From contig CATEYX010000017.1 of assembly GCA_949511925.1 (NCBI GenBank), positions 1 through 21,939 on the forward strand: a DNA stretch of 21,939 nucleotides, given 5' to 3'. The stretch's first letter is position 1. Every line of letters starts with the position of its first letter. The notes under the pieces are model-generated. The model made no database searches and was not told where the DNA came from. It was given only the letters and a program-made list of their open reading frames with translations. Source of the DNA: Cryomorphaceae bacterium. GTDB taxonomy: Bacteria; Bacteroidota; Bacteroidia; Flavobacteriales; BACL11. Positions 8,401 through 15,399 of the stretch are shown here, piece after piece. The translations under genes were made by a program, and so were the position numbers.

Positions 8401-8942
8401 ATTTCGATCCTCAACCCGACAGTATGACAATTATTTACACAACTACACAGTTAGTAGATAAATCAGAAGGAAATGTAATTAGTTGGCAGTGGGATTTTGG
8501 CGATAATTCTTTGCAGGATTTTACTGAAAATCCTTATCATACTTTTAAAGATACAATAGGAATTTATCAGGTCAGTCTAATTATTCAGGATAATAACGGG
8601 TGTGTTGATACTGCATATAAGCAGGTTCAAATTACGGATGATTTTTGGATGTATATTCCTAATTCATTTACTCCTGATTTAGATGGAATAAATGACAGAT
8701 TTTGTATTTCCTATAATGGAGTAAGAGAAGGTACATTTACTTTTAATGTATATTCTCGCTTTAGTGAATTGGTTTATTCTACGAATAATATTCATGATTT
8801 AGATTGTGGAAATGGATGGGATGGGAAACATCAAATATCTGGTAAAGACTTGCCATTTGGGACTTATACTTACCAAATTTATTACCAAGATTTTGATGGA
8901 TGGAAACATCAAGAAACATCAGCAGTTATTATTATTCGTTAA
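5409..8942 (+). CDS. Secreted lamin-tail/CotH-like protein with PKD domain and type IX secretion C-terminal domain
   Basis: A 1177-residue multidomain exported protein. Residues 1-21 form a signal peptide. Residues 22-165 are a lamin-tail domain (VINEYSAAN, DWVELYNPT, INGWALTD). Residues 172-250 look like a chitobiase/hexosaminidase C-terminal-type beta domain (TIYYTTNGDEPN). Residues 255-640 are a CotH-like kinase domain with GVYEMREKVDD (403-413) and the acidic metal-site motif LWDMDNTF (519-526). Two similar segments follow, about 739-798 and 826-881, each with a PPG/PVG-TTT strand and an NIDPxxxFNxW ending. A PKD-like domain lies near 995-1076 (SWQWDFGDNS). Residues 1082-1177 are the gliding-motility-type (CHU_C, type B) C-terminal domain (IPNSFTPDLDGIND). 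It should cross the outer membrane by the type IX system and stay on or near the cell surface. CotH domains phosphorylate spore-coat proteins in Bacillus; the substrate here is unknown. Confidence 0.9.
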   Translation: MNKLIYTFLIIIISLFTTNGQIVINEYSAANYNTSTDNYGEFEDWVELYNPTAAAIDINGWALTDKPSNATKWLFPSSFILPANGVAIIYCSGRNELIGANAHTNFKITQTKGSEVFMLSDASGVFQDSIRVLPNQKSHTRGREADGSAVWSVFTSGTPNASNVGALQEYTTTPIFSQTGGYNAGAVNLTLSSPDSNTTIYYTTNGDEPNNTSTQYTGIAINITTTSVVKAISYSSNANIPSSFIDFHTFFINDIHTIPILSVSGTQVDDLLSGFPFSNLEPEGTIEWFDENGILLDKGTGEYNKHGNDSWAYNQRGFDYVMRDQFGYNYALQDKIFATKSRDKFQRVIVKAAANDNYPFSYGGSGAHIRDAYVHHLSQIADLRLDERSTSSCILYRNGEYWGVYEMREKVDDHDFTDYYYDQNKNNLQYLKTWGGTWTEYGAPQAQPDWNNFVNFVATNPMVNQANYNQAKSEYNTGSLIDYFLLNAYVVCQDWLNWNTAWWRGMDPNGEKKKWRYTLWDMDNTFDHGTNYTGIPSSDPNASPCDPSTLGNTGGQGHVPIWNEMLTNQEFHDEYLNRWQDLANGPLSCTFMVHLLDSMIAVIDPEMPRQIATWGGTYAGWQSNVTTLRNFILARCDSMNSGFVNCDTAITGPYDVTIEIVGIGEVEMSNGNIINNLNTPWTDQRFGGILLPFEVKSGSFDHWEVISTNTYIYDPIVDTLVLDLKGDAIVRAYFIPTKNITYNVIPVGTATTITVDGVLINTFPTTINYILDDTVNISPNIDPLYGFNTWGSDSVLLMPIASNMTDSFYASNNDNVTLYIYKKPTIIYDVEPPGTTTSININGNIVSVFPYSETVFIDDLNTIDPNIDPQFVFNSWETDSNTLLNVGALNSFYGEFNDSVILHIYKMSAFIDGNDTVCDNAKISAQVKVYFNSAIAPFTFSYSINGSIQPSITTSNNPYVINTNEGGNYILTDFSDANSDGAINGSAMVTILESPIANFDPQPDSMTIIYTTTQLVDKSEGNVISWQWDFGDNSLQDFTENPYHTFKDTIGIYQVSLIIQDNNGCVDTAYKQVQITDDFWMYIPNSFTPDLDGINDRFCISYNGVREGTFTFNVYSRFSELVYSTNNIHDLDCGNGWDGKHQISGKDLPFGTYTYQIYYQDFDGWKHQETSAVIIIR

Positions 8943-8977
8943 TTAAATTCAACTCATTTTTTTAAGGCAAAATAGCA

Positions 8978-9008
8978 TTGCTTATCTAAAATTCAAAAAC
9001 TATATTTG
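8978..9008 (+). promoter_or_regulatory. Promoter of the ileS operon
   Basis: TTG at 8978-8980 (-33 element) is followed 20 bases later by TATATTTG at 9001-9008, an exact TAnnTTTG -7 box. This is the best two-part match to the Bacteroidota promoter in the window. It predicts a leader of about 20 bases before the ileS ATG at 9033. The same gap (8943-9032) shows no obvious hairpin terminator for the CotH-like gene. Confidence 0.65.
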
Positions 9009-9032
9009 CACTCATTATATTTAGCATAAAAA

Positions 9033-12000
9033 ATGAGCAAGTTCAAGGAATACAAACAATTAAGTTTATCTAAAACCCATAAAGAAGTTTTAGAAAACTG
9101 GAGAAATAATGATGTTTTCAATCAAAGTATTGAAGGCCGAAAAGGAAATCCAACTTTTACTTTTTATGAAGGACCACCTTCAGCAAACGGAATGCCTGGT
9201 ATTCACCATGTAATTGCGCGAACAATTAAAGATTTATTTTGTCGCTATAAAACCCTTAAAGGGTTTCAGGTAAATCGTAAAGCGGGTTGGGATACTCACG
9301 GATTACCAGTTGAGCTTGCTGTTGAAAAAGAATTAGGAATTACTAAAGAAGATATTGGCACAACAATATCCATTGAAGAGTACAATAAGGCTTGCCGTAC
9401 CAATGTAATGAAGTACAAAGGAAGCTGGGAAGATATCACGGAGGAAATGGGATATTGGGTGGATATGAAGACGCCTTATGTTACTTATGACAACAAATAT
9501 ATTGAAAGCGTTTGGTGGTTATTGGGTCAGATGCACAAAAAAGAATTGCTTTATAAGGGGCACACAATTCAGCCTTTTTCTCCTAAAGCAGGGACAGGAT
9601 TAAGTACACACGAGCTAAATCAGCCAGGTTGTTACCGAAATGTGAAAGACACCTCAGCAATCGCACAATTCAAAGTTATAAAAAATGAGAACTCTGATTT
9701 TCTTTTTAGCAAAACTAAGAATGATGTCTATTGTTTAGCATGGACAACGACACCCTGGACATTACCTTCCAATACCGCACTAGCAGTTGGTAAAAAAATT
9801 GATTATTTATTAGTAGAAACCTTAAATCAATATACTGGAAAAGCAATTACAGTTATTGTAGCAAAGGCGTTATCTTCTAGCTATTTTAAAGCAGAAAATG
9901 CTGAATTGGAATTTGCCGATTATGTAGTTGGAAAAAAGAATTTACCATTCAATATTTTAGCTGAATTAAAAGGAGATAAGTTAGAAGGTTTACGATACGA
10001 ACAACTTTTACCTTACGTACAACCTGAAGATGGAGATGCTTTTAGAATTATTTTAGCTGATTTTGTTACTACTGAAGATGGAACAGGAATAGTGCATTTA
10101 GCACCAAGTTTTGGGGCTGATGACAACAGGGTTTGTAAACAAAACGGAATTGGAACCTTAACACTAGTCAATAAACAAGGTAAGTTTGTTGATACCGTTA
10201 CTGATTTTGCAGGAATGTATGTGAAAGATGAATATTATACGGATGAAGATGAAAAACCAAAACTTTCTGCTGATGTACAAATTGTTATAAAGCTAAAAGA
10301 AGAAAACCTTTGTTTTAAGGCAGAGAAATACGAACATTCTTACCCACATTGTTGGCGTACTGACAAGCCAATTCTGTACTATCCTATGGACAGTTGGTTT
10401 GTAAAAACTACTGATTATAAAGACAGAATGTTGGAGCTTAATAAAACTATCAACTGGAAACCAAAATCAACAGGAGAAGGTCGTTTTGGGAAGTGGTTAG
10501 AAAATTTGGTGGACTGGAATTTATCTCGCTCACGTTTTTGGGGAATCCCAATTCCTATCTGGCGTACTGAAGATGGAGAAACAGAAATCTGTATTAGTTC
10601 GATAGAAGAATTAAAAACTGAAATTAAAAAATCAATTGCTGCTGGACTGATGAATACAAATCCTTTAGCTGATTTTGTTGCTGGGGATATGTCAGAAGAA
10701 AACTACACTTCTTTTGACTTGCACAGGCCCTATGTTGATAATATTATTCTTATTTCAAGGGATGGAAAACCAATGAAAAGAGAATTAGACTTAATTGATG
10801 TTTGGTTTGATTCAGGTTCAATGCCTTACGCTCAGCTGCATTACCCTTTTGAAAATAAAGAAATATTCGAAAAAAATTATCCTGCTGATTTTATTGCGGA
10901 GGGAGTTGATCAAACAAGAGGTTGGTTCTTTACTTTGCACGCAATTTCAACTATGTTGTTTGATTCTGTAGCCTATAAAAATGTTATCTCTAATGGGTTG
11001 GTTTTGGATAAAAACGGAAACAAAATGTCCAAACGATTAGGAAATGCTACCGATCCTTTTAAAACTATTGATAAATATGGTGCTGATGCGACAAGATGGT
11101 ATATGATATCCAATGCACAACCTTGGGATAATTTAAAGTTTGACGAAAGTGGAATACAGGAAGTACAAAGAAAATTCTTTGGCACACTTTATAATACCTA
11201 TTCTTTCTTTGCTCTTTACGCCAATATTGACAGATTCAATTATTCAGAGAATGAAGTTGCAGTTGAAAATAGAAGTGAAATTGACAGATGGATTCTTTCA
11301 GAATTAAATACTTTAATTAAAAAAGTTGAAGGAAATTATGAAGACTATGAACCAACAAAAGTTGCCCGTTTAATTCAGGACTTTGTAATGAACAAACTAA
11401 GCAACTGGCATGTTCGTTTAAGCAGAAGACGCTTCTGGAAGGGGGAATATAATACTGATAAAATTTCTGCTTACCAGACACTATACGATTGCTTAGAAAA
11501 GATTACACTACTGTCTGCTCCTATTGCTCCATTTTTTATGGATCGTTTATTTCAAGATTTAAATACTATTAGTAAAAAGCATTCTGTAGCATCAGTACAT
11601 TTAGCTGATTTCCCAAAAGCTGACAATAGCATGATAGATCCTGATTTAGAAAGGAAAATGCAGCTCGCTCAGAATATCACTTCACTTGTTTTGTCTCTAA
11701 GAAAAAAGGAAATGATTCGAGTAAGACAGCCTTTACAAAAAATAATGATTCCTGTTTTAAATGCAAAAATGAAACGAGATATTGAAGCAATTTCTAGTAT
11801 TGTATTAAGTGAAATTAATGTTAAAGAAATTGCCTACTTAACAGAAAATTCTGATGTTTTAACAAAGAAAATAAAACCTAATTTTAAAACTCTTGGGCCA
11901 AAGTTTGGTAAAGATATGAAGTTAATTTCTAGTGTTATTACACAGTTTACCTCCGATAATATTAAGCAAATAGAAAGGGAAGGTGTTTATAAAATAAATG

Positions 12001-12380
12001 AAACCATAACTATTGACTTAACAGATGTTGAAATAAGTTCGGCAGACATTCCTGGTTGCATTGTAGCTAATAATGATGGGGTAACTGTTGCATTAGACAT
12101 TACACTTTCAGCTGATTTAAAGGAAGAAGGTTTGGCGAGAGAGTTTATAAATAGAGTGCAAAACCTAAGGAAAGATAATGGTTTTAAAGTTACTGACAAG
12201 GTTAATATCATAGTTGAAAACAATGAACAATTAAAATCTGCTATTCAAAATAATTTCGCTTATATTTGTGATGAAACTTTAGCAGATAAATTAGAATTTT
12301 CAAATAATATTGAAAGCGAGACTAATGAGATGGAATTAATAGATGGAATTACTGCAAAAGTGAGTATTAAAAAACACTAA
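9033..12380 (+). CDS. ileS: Isoleucyl-tRNA synthetase
   Basis: Charges tRNA-Ile with isoleucine in the cytoplasm; class I synthetase. The N-terminal catalytic core shows TFYEGPPSANGMPGIHHV, where GIHH (56-59) stands in for the HIGH signature, then GWDTHGLPVE. The editing (CP1) domain lies between the halves, with AWTTTPWTLPSN and the DGTGIVHLAPSFG segment. The second ATP motif NKMSKRLGNA is intact, with KMSKR at 664-668. After it come the anticodon-binding helices and a long C-terminal extension. The length of 1115 residues, against about 930 for the E. coli type, and the motif style fit the eukaryote-like (type 2) IleRS found in many Bacteroidota. It is the first gene of a tight operon; the next gene starts four bases after the stop. 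Confidence 0.95.
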   Translation: MSKFKEYKQLSLSKTHKEVLENWRNNDVFNQSIEGRKGNPTFTFYEGPPSANGMPGIHHVIARTIKDLFCRYKTLKGFQVNRKAGWDTHGLPVELAVEKELGITKEDIGTTISIEEYNKACRTNVMKYKGSWEDITEEMGYWVDMKTPYVTYDNKYIESVWWLLGQMHKKELLYKGHTIQPFSPKAGTGLSTHELNQPGCYRNVKDTSAIAQFKVIKNENSDFLFSKTKNDVYCLAWTTTPWTLPSNTALAVGKKIDYLLVETLNQYTGKAITVIVAKALSSSYFKAENAELEFADYVVGKKNLPFNILAELKGDKLEGLRYEQLLPYVQPEDGDAFRIILADFVTTEDGTGIVHLAPSFGADDNRVCKQNGIGTLTLVNKQGKFVDTVTDFAGMYVKDEYYTDEDEKPKLSADVQIVIKLKEENLCFKAEKYEHSYPHCWRTDKPILYYPMDSWFVKTTDYKDRMLELNKTINWKPKSTGEGRFGKWLENLVDWNLSRSRFWGIPIPIWRTEDGETEICISSIEELKTEIKKSIAAGLMNTNPLADFVAGDMSEENYTSFDLHRPYVDNIILISRDGKPMKRELDLIDVWFDSGSMPYAQLHYPFENKEIFEKNYPADFIAEGVDQTRGWFFTLHAISTMLFDSVAYKNVISNGLVLDKNGNKMSKRLGNATDPFKTIDKYGADATRWYMISNAQPWDNLKFDESGIQEVQRKFFGTLYNTYSFFALYANIDRFNYSENEVAVENRSEIDRWILSELNTLIKKVEGNYEDYEPTKVARLIQDFVMNKLSNWHVRLSRRRFWKGEYNTDKISAYQTLYDCLEKITLLSAPIAPFFMDRLFQDLNTISKKHSVASVHLADFPKADNSMIDPDLERKMQLAQNITSLVLSLRKKEMIRVRQPLQKIMIPVLNAKMKRDIEAISSIVLSEINVKEIAYLTENSDVLTKKIKPNFKTLGPKFGKDMKLISSVITQFTSDNIKQIEREGVYKINETITIDLTDVEISSADIPGCIVANNDGVTVALDITLSADLKEEGLAREFINRVQNLRKDNGFKVTDKVNIIVENNEQLKSAIQNNFAYICDETLADKLEFSNNIESETNEMELIDGITAKVSIKKH

Positions 12381-12384
12381 AATT

Positions 12385-12759
12385 ATGGCTGAAAAAACTA
12401 CATATACGAAAGATGAGCTTGCAGAATTTAGACAATTAATTCTAGCTAAAATTGAAAGCGCTCAAGACGATTTAGATGTCCTAAGAGCTGCTACTGCTAA
12501 TGATTCTGACAATGGAACAGAAGACACCTCCCCTACTTTTAAGCAATTTGAAGAAGGATCGTCTACGCTTTCAAAAGAAGAAAACATCAAACTAGCTGAA
12601 AGACAAGCAAAATTTATTAGGAGCTTAAATAATGCATTAATTCGTATTGAGAATAAAACTTACGGAATATGCAGAGTTACAGGCAAATTAATCGCGAAAG
12701 AAAGGTTAAAGCTTGTTCCACATGCAACGTTAAGTATTGAAGCTAAAAAAGCGCAATAA
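12385..12759 (+). CDS. DksA/TraR-family protein with degenerate zinc finger
   Basis: A 124-residue coiled-coil protein of the DksA/TraR type. These proteins enter the secondary channel of RNA polymerase and tune transcription, often with ppGpp. Residues 9-40 and about 63-92 form the two helices, with an acidic, loop-like DDLDVLRAATANDSDNG tip between them. The C-terminal knuckle reads YGICRVTGKLIAKERLKLVPHATLS (94-118). Only Cys96 remains, and the other three expected zinc cysteines are replaced, so zinc is probably not bound. This single-Cys form is, to my knowledge, usual in Bacteroidota homologues and is not a sign of decay. The gene lies four bases after ileS and six bases before lspA, so the three should be co-transcribed. 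Confidence 0.85.
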   Translation: MAEKTTYTKDELAEFRQLILAKIESAQDDLDVLRAATANDSDNGTEDTSPTFKQFEEGSSTLSKEENIKLAERQAKFIRSLNNALIRIENKTYGICRVTGKLIAKERLKLVPHATLSIEAKKAQ

Positions 12760-12765
12760 GTTACT

Positions 12766-13353
12766 TTGAAAAAAATATTTTTTACAGCATTTATTCTTAT
12801 TTTAATTGACCAAAGCTTAAAGTTTTGGGTAAAAACTAATATGTTTTTAGGTCAGGAATTTCCAGTATATGACTGGTTTATAATTCACTTTACCGAAAAT
12901 AATGGAATGGCTTTTGGTATGGAGTTTGGTGGATATACCGGCAAAAAAATACTTACTATATTTAGAATAGTTGTTGTTGGAATAGGAATAAAATATATAT
13001 TTAATCTAACAAAAGCAGGATTTTCAAACGGTGCTTCAATTGCACTAGGATTCATTATTGGCGGTGCAATTGGTAATATTATTGACAGTTCATTCTATGG
13101 AATTATATTTAATGAAAGTTACAATAATGTCGCAAGCTTTATGCCTGATGGGGGAGGGTACTCTTCTTTACTTCACGGAAAAGTGGTTGATATGTTCTAT
13201 TTTCCACTAATAAATAGTCATTTTCCTAATTGGTTGCCAATTTGGGGTGGTGAACACTTCATCTTCTTTCGTCCAGTATTTAATATTGCGGATGCTGGAA
13301 TATCTATAGGAATATTTATGATCTTGTTTTTTTACAGAAAAGAATTTAATTAA
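12766..13353 (+). CDS. lspA: Lipoprotein signal peptidase II (TTG start)
   Basis: Cleaves the signal peptide of diacylglyceryl-modified prolipoproteins in the inner membrane. Several hydrophobic segments span the 195 residues. Conserved positions are DQSLK (15-19), NNGMAFG (45-51), GNIIDSS (103-109) with the catalytic-site Asp107, GKVVDMF (138-144), and FNIADAGIS (172-180) with the catalytic Asp176. Residue 108 after the first Asp is Ser rather than the Arg common in proteobacterial enzymes. The protein is about 30 residues longer than the E. coli enzyme because of an extra loop near 112-137, plus an additional stretch near 148-166. No ATG fits; the frame begins at TTG (12766-12768), six bases after the preceding stop. 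Its TAA shares the sequence TTAA with the stop of the convergent sulfotransferase-like gene. Confidence 0.92.
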   Translation: MKKIFFTAFILILIDQSLKFWVKTNMFLGQEFPVYDWFIIHFTENNGMAFGMEFGGYTGKKILTIFRIVVVGIGIKYIFNLTKAGFSNGASIALGFIIGGAIGNIIDSSFYGIIFNESYNNVASFMPDGGGYSSLLHGKVVDMFYFPLINSHFPNWLPIWGGEHFIFFRPVFNIADAGISIGIFMILFFYRKEFN

Positions 13354-14138
13354 GATTTCTTTAGTTTATCTCTTTGTATATCCCCATAAATATTTCCTTC
13401 TAAGACTATTTTCTCTGTGTGATTTTTGAAATATTTTTGATTTATTTTTCTTAAAACACCAAACATTAAAAATTCTAATTTACTTTTTAAAGGTATTTTT
13501 ACTACTCCCCACTCTTCTGGAAATGTGTAATTATATTTTTTCAAAAATGGCCCAAAAACAGCAATAGATATCTCCTTAATATCATTCGTATAATAAGCTA
13601 ATAAATCATTGTTTTTACCTGCTGTTTTGTTTGCAACCGGGAGTGGCCTTGGGTTGCTAACGCCTACCTTTTTAAGGGCTAACAAATAATCCTCTGCAAT
13701 AGTTTCATACTTAATTACAAAGTCACAATCGTCAATTACTAAACCAGTAAGGTTATCGTATGGTTTTTGATGAAATTTTTTGAAATACTGCTGAAAGGAG
13801 GAATTATTATTCTTTATAAAATTAAATTTCTGTCTTTGCAGTTTTGATATATGCCCCCCATTTTCTGAAAAGAGTTCAGGGTTAGTAAAGTTTCCTTTTA
13901 AATTTGCCTTCATTTTTTCATATACTGTAACTGCAATTTCCATAGGATTTCTCAGCACTGCAAATACAAAATATTCTAACTCTTCTTTTGTCGCTACATT
14001 CTCAAACTCATGATACAAAGAATGTTTTCTTAAATAAGCCTCTCCATCATATTCTAAGTGTAATTCTTTTGAAATTGCAGAAGATGCTGAAAAAGGCAAT
14101 CCAATAAATAGGAATTTATATTTATGACTAATAATCAT
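13350..14138 (-). CDS. Sulfotransferase-like protein
   Basis: A 262-residue soluble protein with the outline of a P-loop sulfotransferase. The N-terminal strand and loop FLFIGLPFSASSA (9-21) sits where the 5'-phosphosulfate loop of PAPS-dependent enzymes lies. FAVLRNPMEIAVTVYEK (59-75), with Arg63, matches the 3'-phosphate-binding motif. VIKYETIAEDY (141-151) and PVANKT (167-172) are typical downstream landmarks. The Lys or Arg normally found in the first loop is absent, with Phe16 in its place, so activity is not assured. The acceptor is unknown; sugar or surface-polymer sulfation is a common role for marine relatives. Its ATG follows directly after the stop of asd, suggesting co-transcription. 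Its stop overlaps the convergent lspA stop by four bases. Confidence 0.7.
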   Translation of the reverse strand: MIISHKYKFLFIGLPFSASSAISKELHLEYDGEAYLRKHSLYHEFENVATKEELEYFVFAVLRNPMEIAVTVYEKMKANLKGNFTNPELFSENGGHISKLQRQKFNFIKNNNSSFQQYFKKFHQKPYDNLTGLVIDDCDFVIKYETIAEDYLLALKKVGVSNPRPLPVANKTAGKNNDLLAYYTNDIKEISIAVFGPFLKKYNYTFPEEWGVVKIPLKSKLEFLMFGVLRKINQKYFKNHTEKIVLEGNIYGDIQRDKLKKS

Positions 14139-15125
14139 TTATATATAGTTTTTCATTAACAAATATTCGGCAATTTGTACGGTATTAGTTGCTGCACCTT
14201 TTCTTAAATTATCCGCTACGACCCACATATTCAAAGTATTTTTTTGTGTAAAATCTCTTCTTATTCTTCCAACAAAAACTGCATCTTTTTTATAGGCCGT
14301 TATGGGCATTGGATACGTATTTTCTAAAGGGTTATCTACCACCTCAACTCCAGGCATATTGCTTAAAGCCAAACGCACTTCATCCAAATTAAAATCATTT
14401 TCAAATGTTACATTTACACTTTCGGAATGCCCACCAACAACAGGAACTCTAACAGCAGTAGCGGTAACATCAATTCCTCCATCTAATATCTTCTTAGTTT
14501 CGTTAGTCAACTTCATTTCCTCCTTGGTATAGCCATTTTCTTCAAATTCATCACAATGGGGTAATACATTCTGATAAATCGGGTGCGGATAAGCCATCTC
14601 TCCTACTACTGATTTTTCTTCATTTTCCAATTGCCTTACTGCCTTTACACCTGTACCACTAATGGATTGATAAGTTGAAACTACTACTCTCTTTACTTTA
14701 AATTTTTGGTGTAAAGGGGATAGTGCCATTACTAATTGTATGGTGGAACAGTTCGGATTTGAAATAATCATATCTTCTTTTGTAAGCTGATCACCATTTA
14801 TTTCAGGAACAATTAATTTATGATTTTTATGCATCCTCCAAAAAGAAGAGTTATCAATTACCTTACACCCTTTTGTAACTAATTGGGGTGCCCATTTTTC
14901 AGAAACTTCTCCCCCAGCTGAAAACAAAGCTAAATCCATCTCTTTTGCTAACAAATCGTCAAGGGAGATAATTGTATGTGTTTTACCTAAATATGAAATA
15001 GTTTGCCCAAAAGATTTTTTGGAAGCAACAGGAATTAGCTCACTGATCGGAAAGTTTCTTTCTGCAAGTACGGCTAATATTTCTCGACCTACCATACCGG
15101 TTGCTCCTACTATTGCTAATTTCAT
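14139..15125 (-). CDS. asd: Aspartate-semialdehyde dehydrogenase
   Basis: Makes aspartate semialdehyde from aspartyl phosphate with NADPH, the branch point to lysine/diaminopimelate, threonine and methionine. The 328 residues are the normal length. The N-terminal nucleotide-binding loop is VGATGMVGREIL (6-17). The catalytic cysteine is Cys126 in SNPNCSTIQ. SISGTG (154-159) and VPVVGGHSES (228-237), with the active-site His233, complete the catalytic domain. The gene is upstream of and directly abuts the sulfotransferase-like gene. It is transcribed away from the secreted-protein remnant and uvrC across a 97-base divergent gap (15126-15222). Confidence 0.95.
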   Translation of the reverse strand: MKLAIVGATGMVGREILAVLAERNFPISELIPVASKKSFGQTISYLGKTHTIISLDDLLAKEMDLALFSAGGEVSEKWAPQLVTKGCKVIDNSSFWRMHKNHKLIVPEINGDQLTKEDMIISNPNCSTIQLVMALSPLHQKFKVKRVVVSTYQSISGTGVKAVRQLENEEKSVVGEMAYPHPIYQNVLPHCDEFEENGYTKEEMKLTNETKKILDGGIDVTATAVRVPVVGGHSESVNVTFENDFNLDEVRLALSNMPGVEVVDNPLENTYPMPITAYKKDAVFVGRIRRDFTQKNTLNMWVVADNLRKGAATNTVQIAEYLLMKNYI

Positions 15126-15208
15126 TTGTAAATTCTATTTTTTAAAAGTCATATGAAAGGTTTAAGAAGCAGAACCTTTCGCATTTATTTTCTAAACCTC
15201 AAAAATAC

Positions 15209-15216
15209 TATATTTA
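15209..15216 (+). promoter_or_regulatory. Possible -7 box ahead of the remnant-uvrC unit
   Basis: TATATTTA matches TAnnTTTG except for the final base and ends six bases before the ATG at 15223. It would produce a very short leader. No -33 TTG is seen at the usual distance, so this is a weak call. Confidence 0.3.
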
Positions 15217-15222
15217 CGGACT

Positions 15223-15399
15223 ATGAGAAAATGCTTACTACTTTTTATCCTTGCTACATGTTCGCAAGTAGGATTCGCACAATTTACAGATGATTTTAGG
15301 GATGGAGATTTTACAAATAATCCCGTTTGGGAAGGAAATATCAATAATTTTGAAGGAGAAGTAGAATCTTATAAAAAAGTTGTTGCTTTGCATAACTAA
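15223..15399 (+). pseudogene. N-terminal remnant of a secreted protein, open for 58 codons, coupled to uvrC
   Basis: A short open frame encodes MRKCLLLFILATCSQVGFAQ, a good signal peptide, followed by FTDDFRDGDFTNNPVWEGN. That second segment closely resembles the mature start of large Bacteroidota surface proteins that carry lamin-tail domains and C-terminal secretion signals, which usually run many hundreds of residues (family match from memory). Here the similarity fades after about residue 45 and the frame stops at TAA (15397-15399). The stop overlaps the uvrC ATG in TAATG. It is therefore probably the truncated start of such a gene, kept because it provides the promoter and translation start region for uvrC. 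It could alternatively be translated as a small secreted peptide. Confidence 0.6.
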
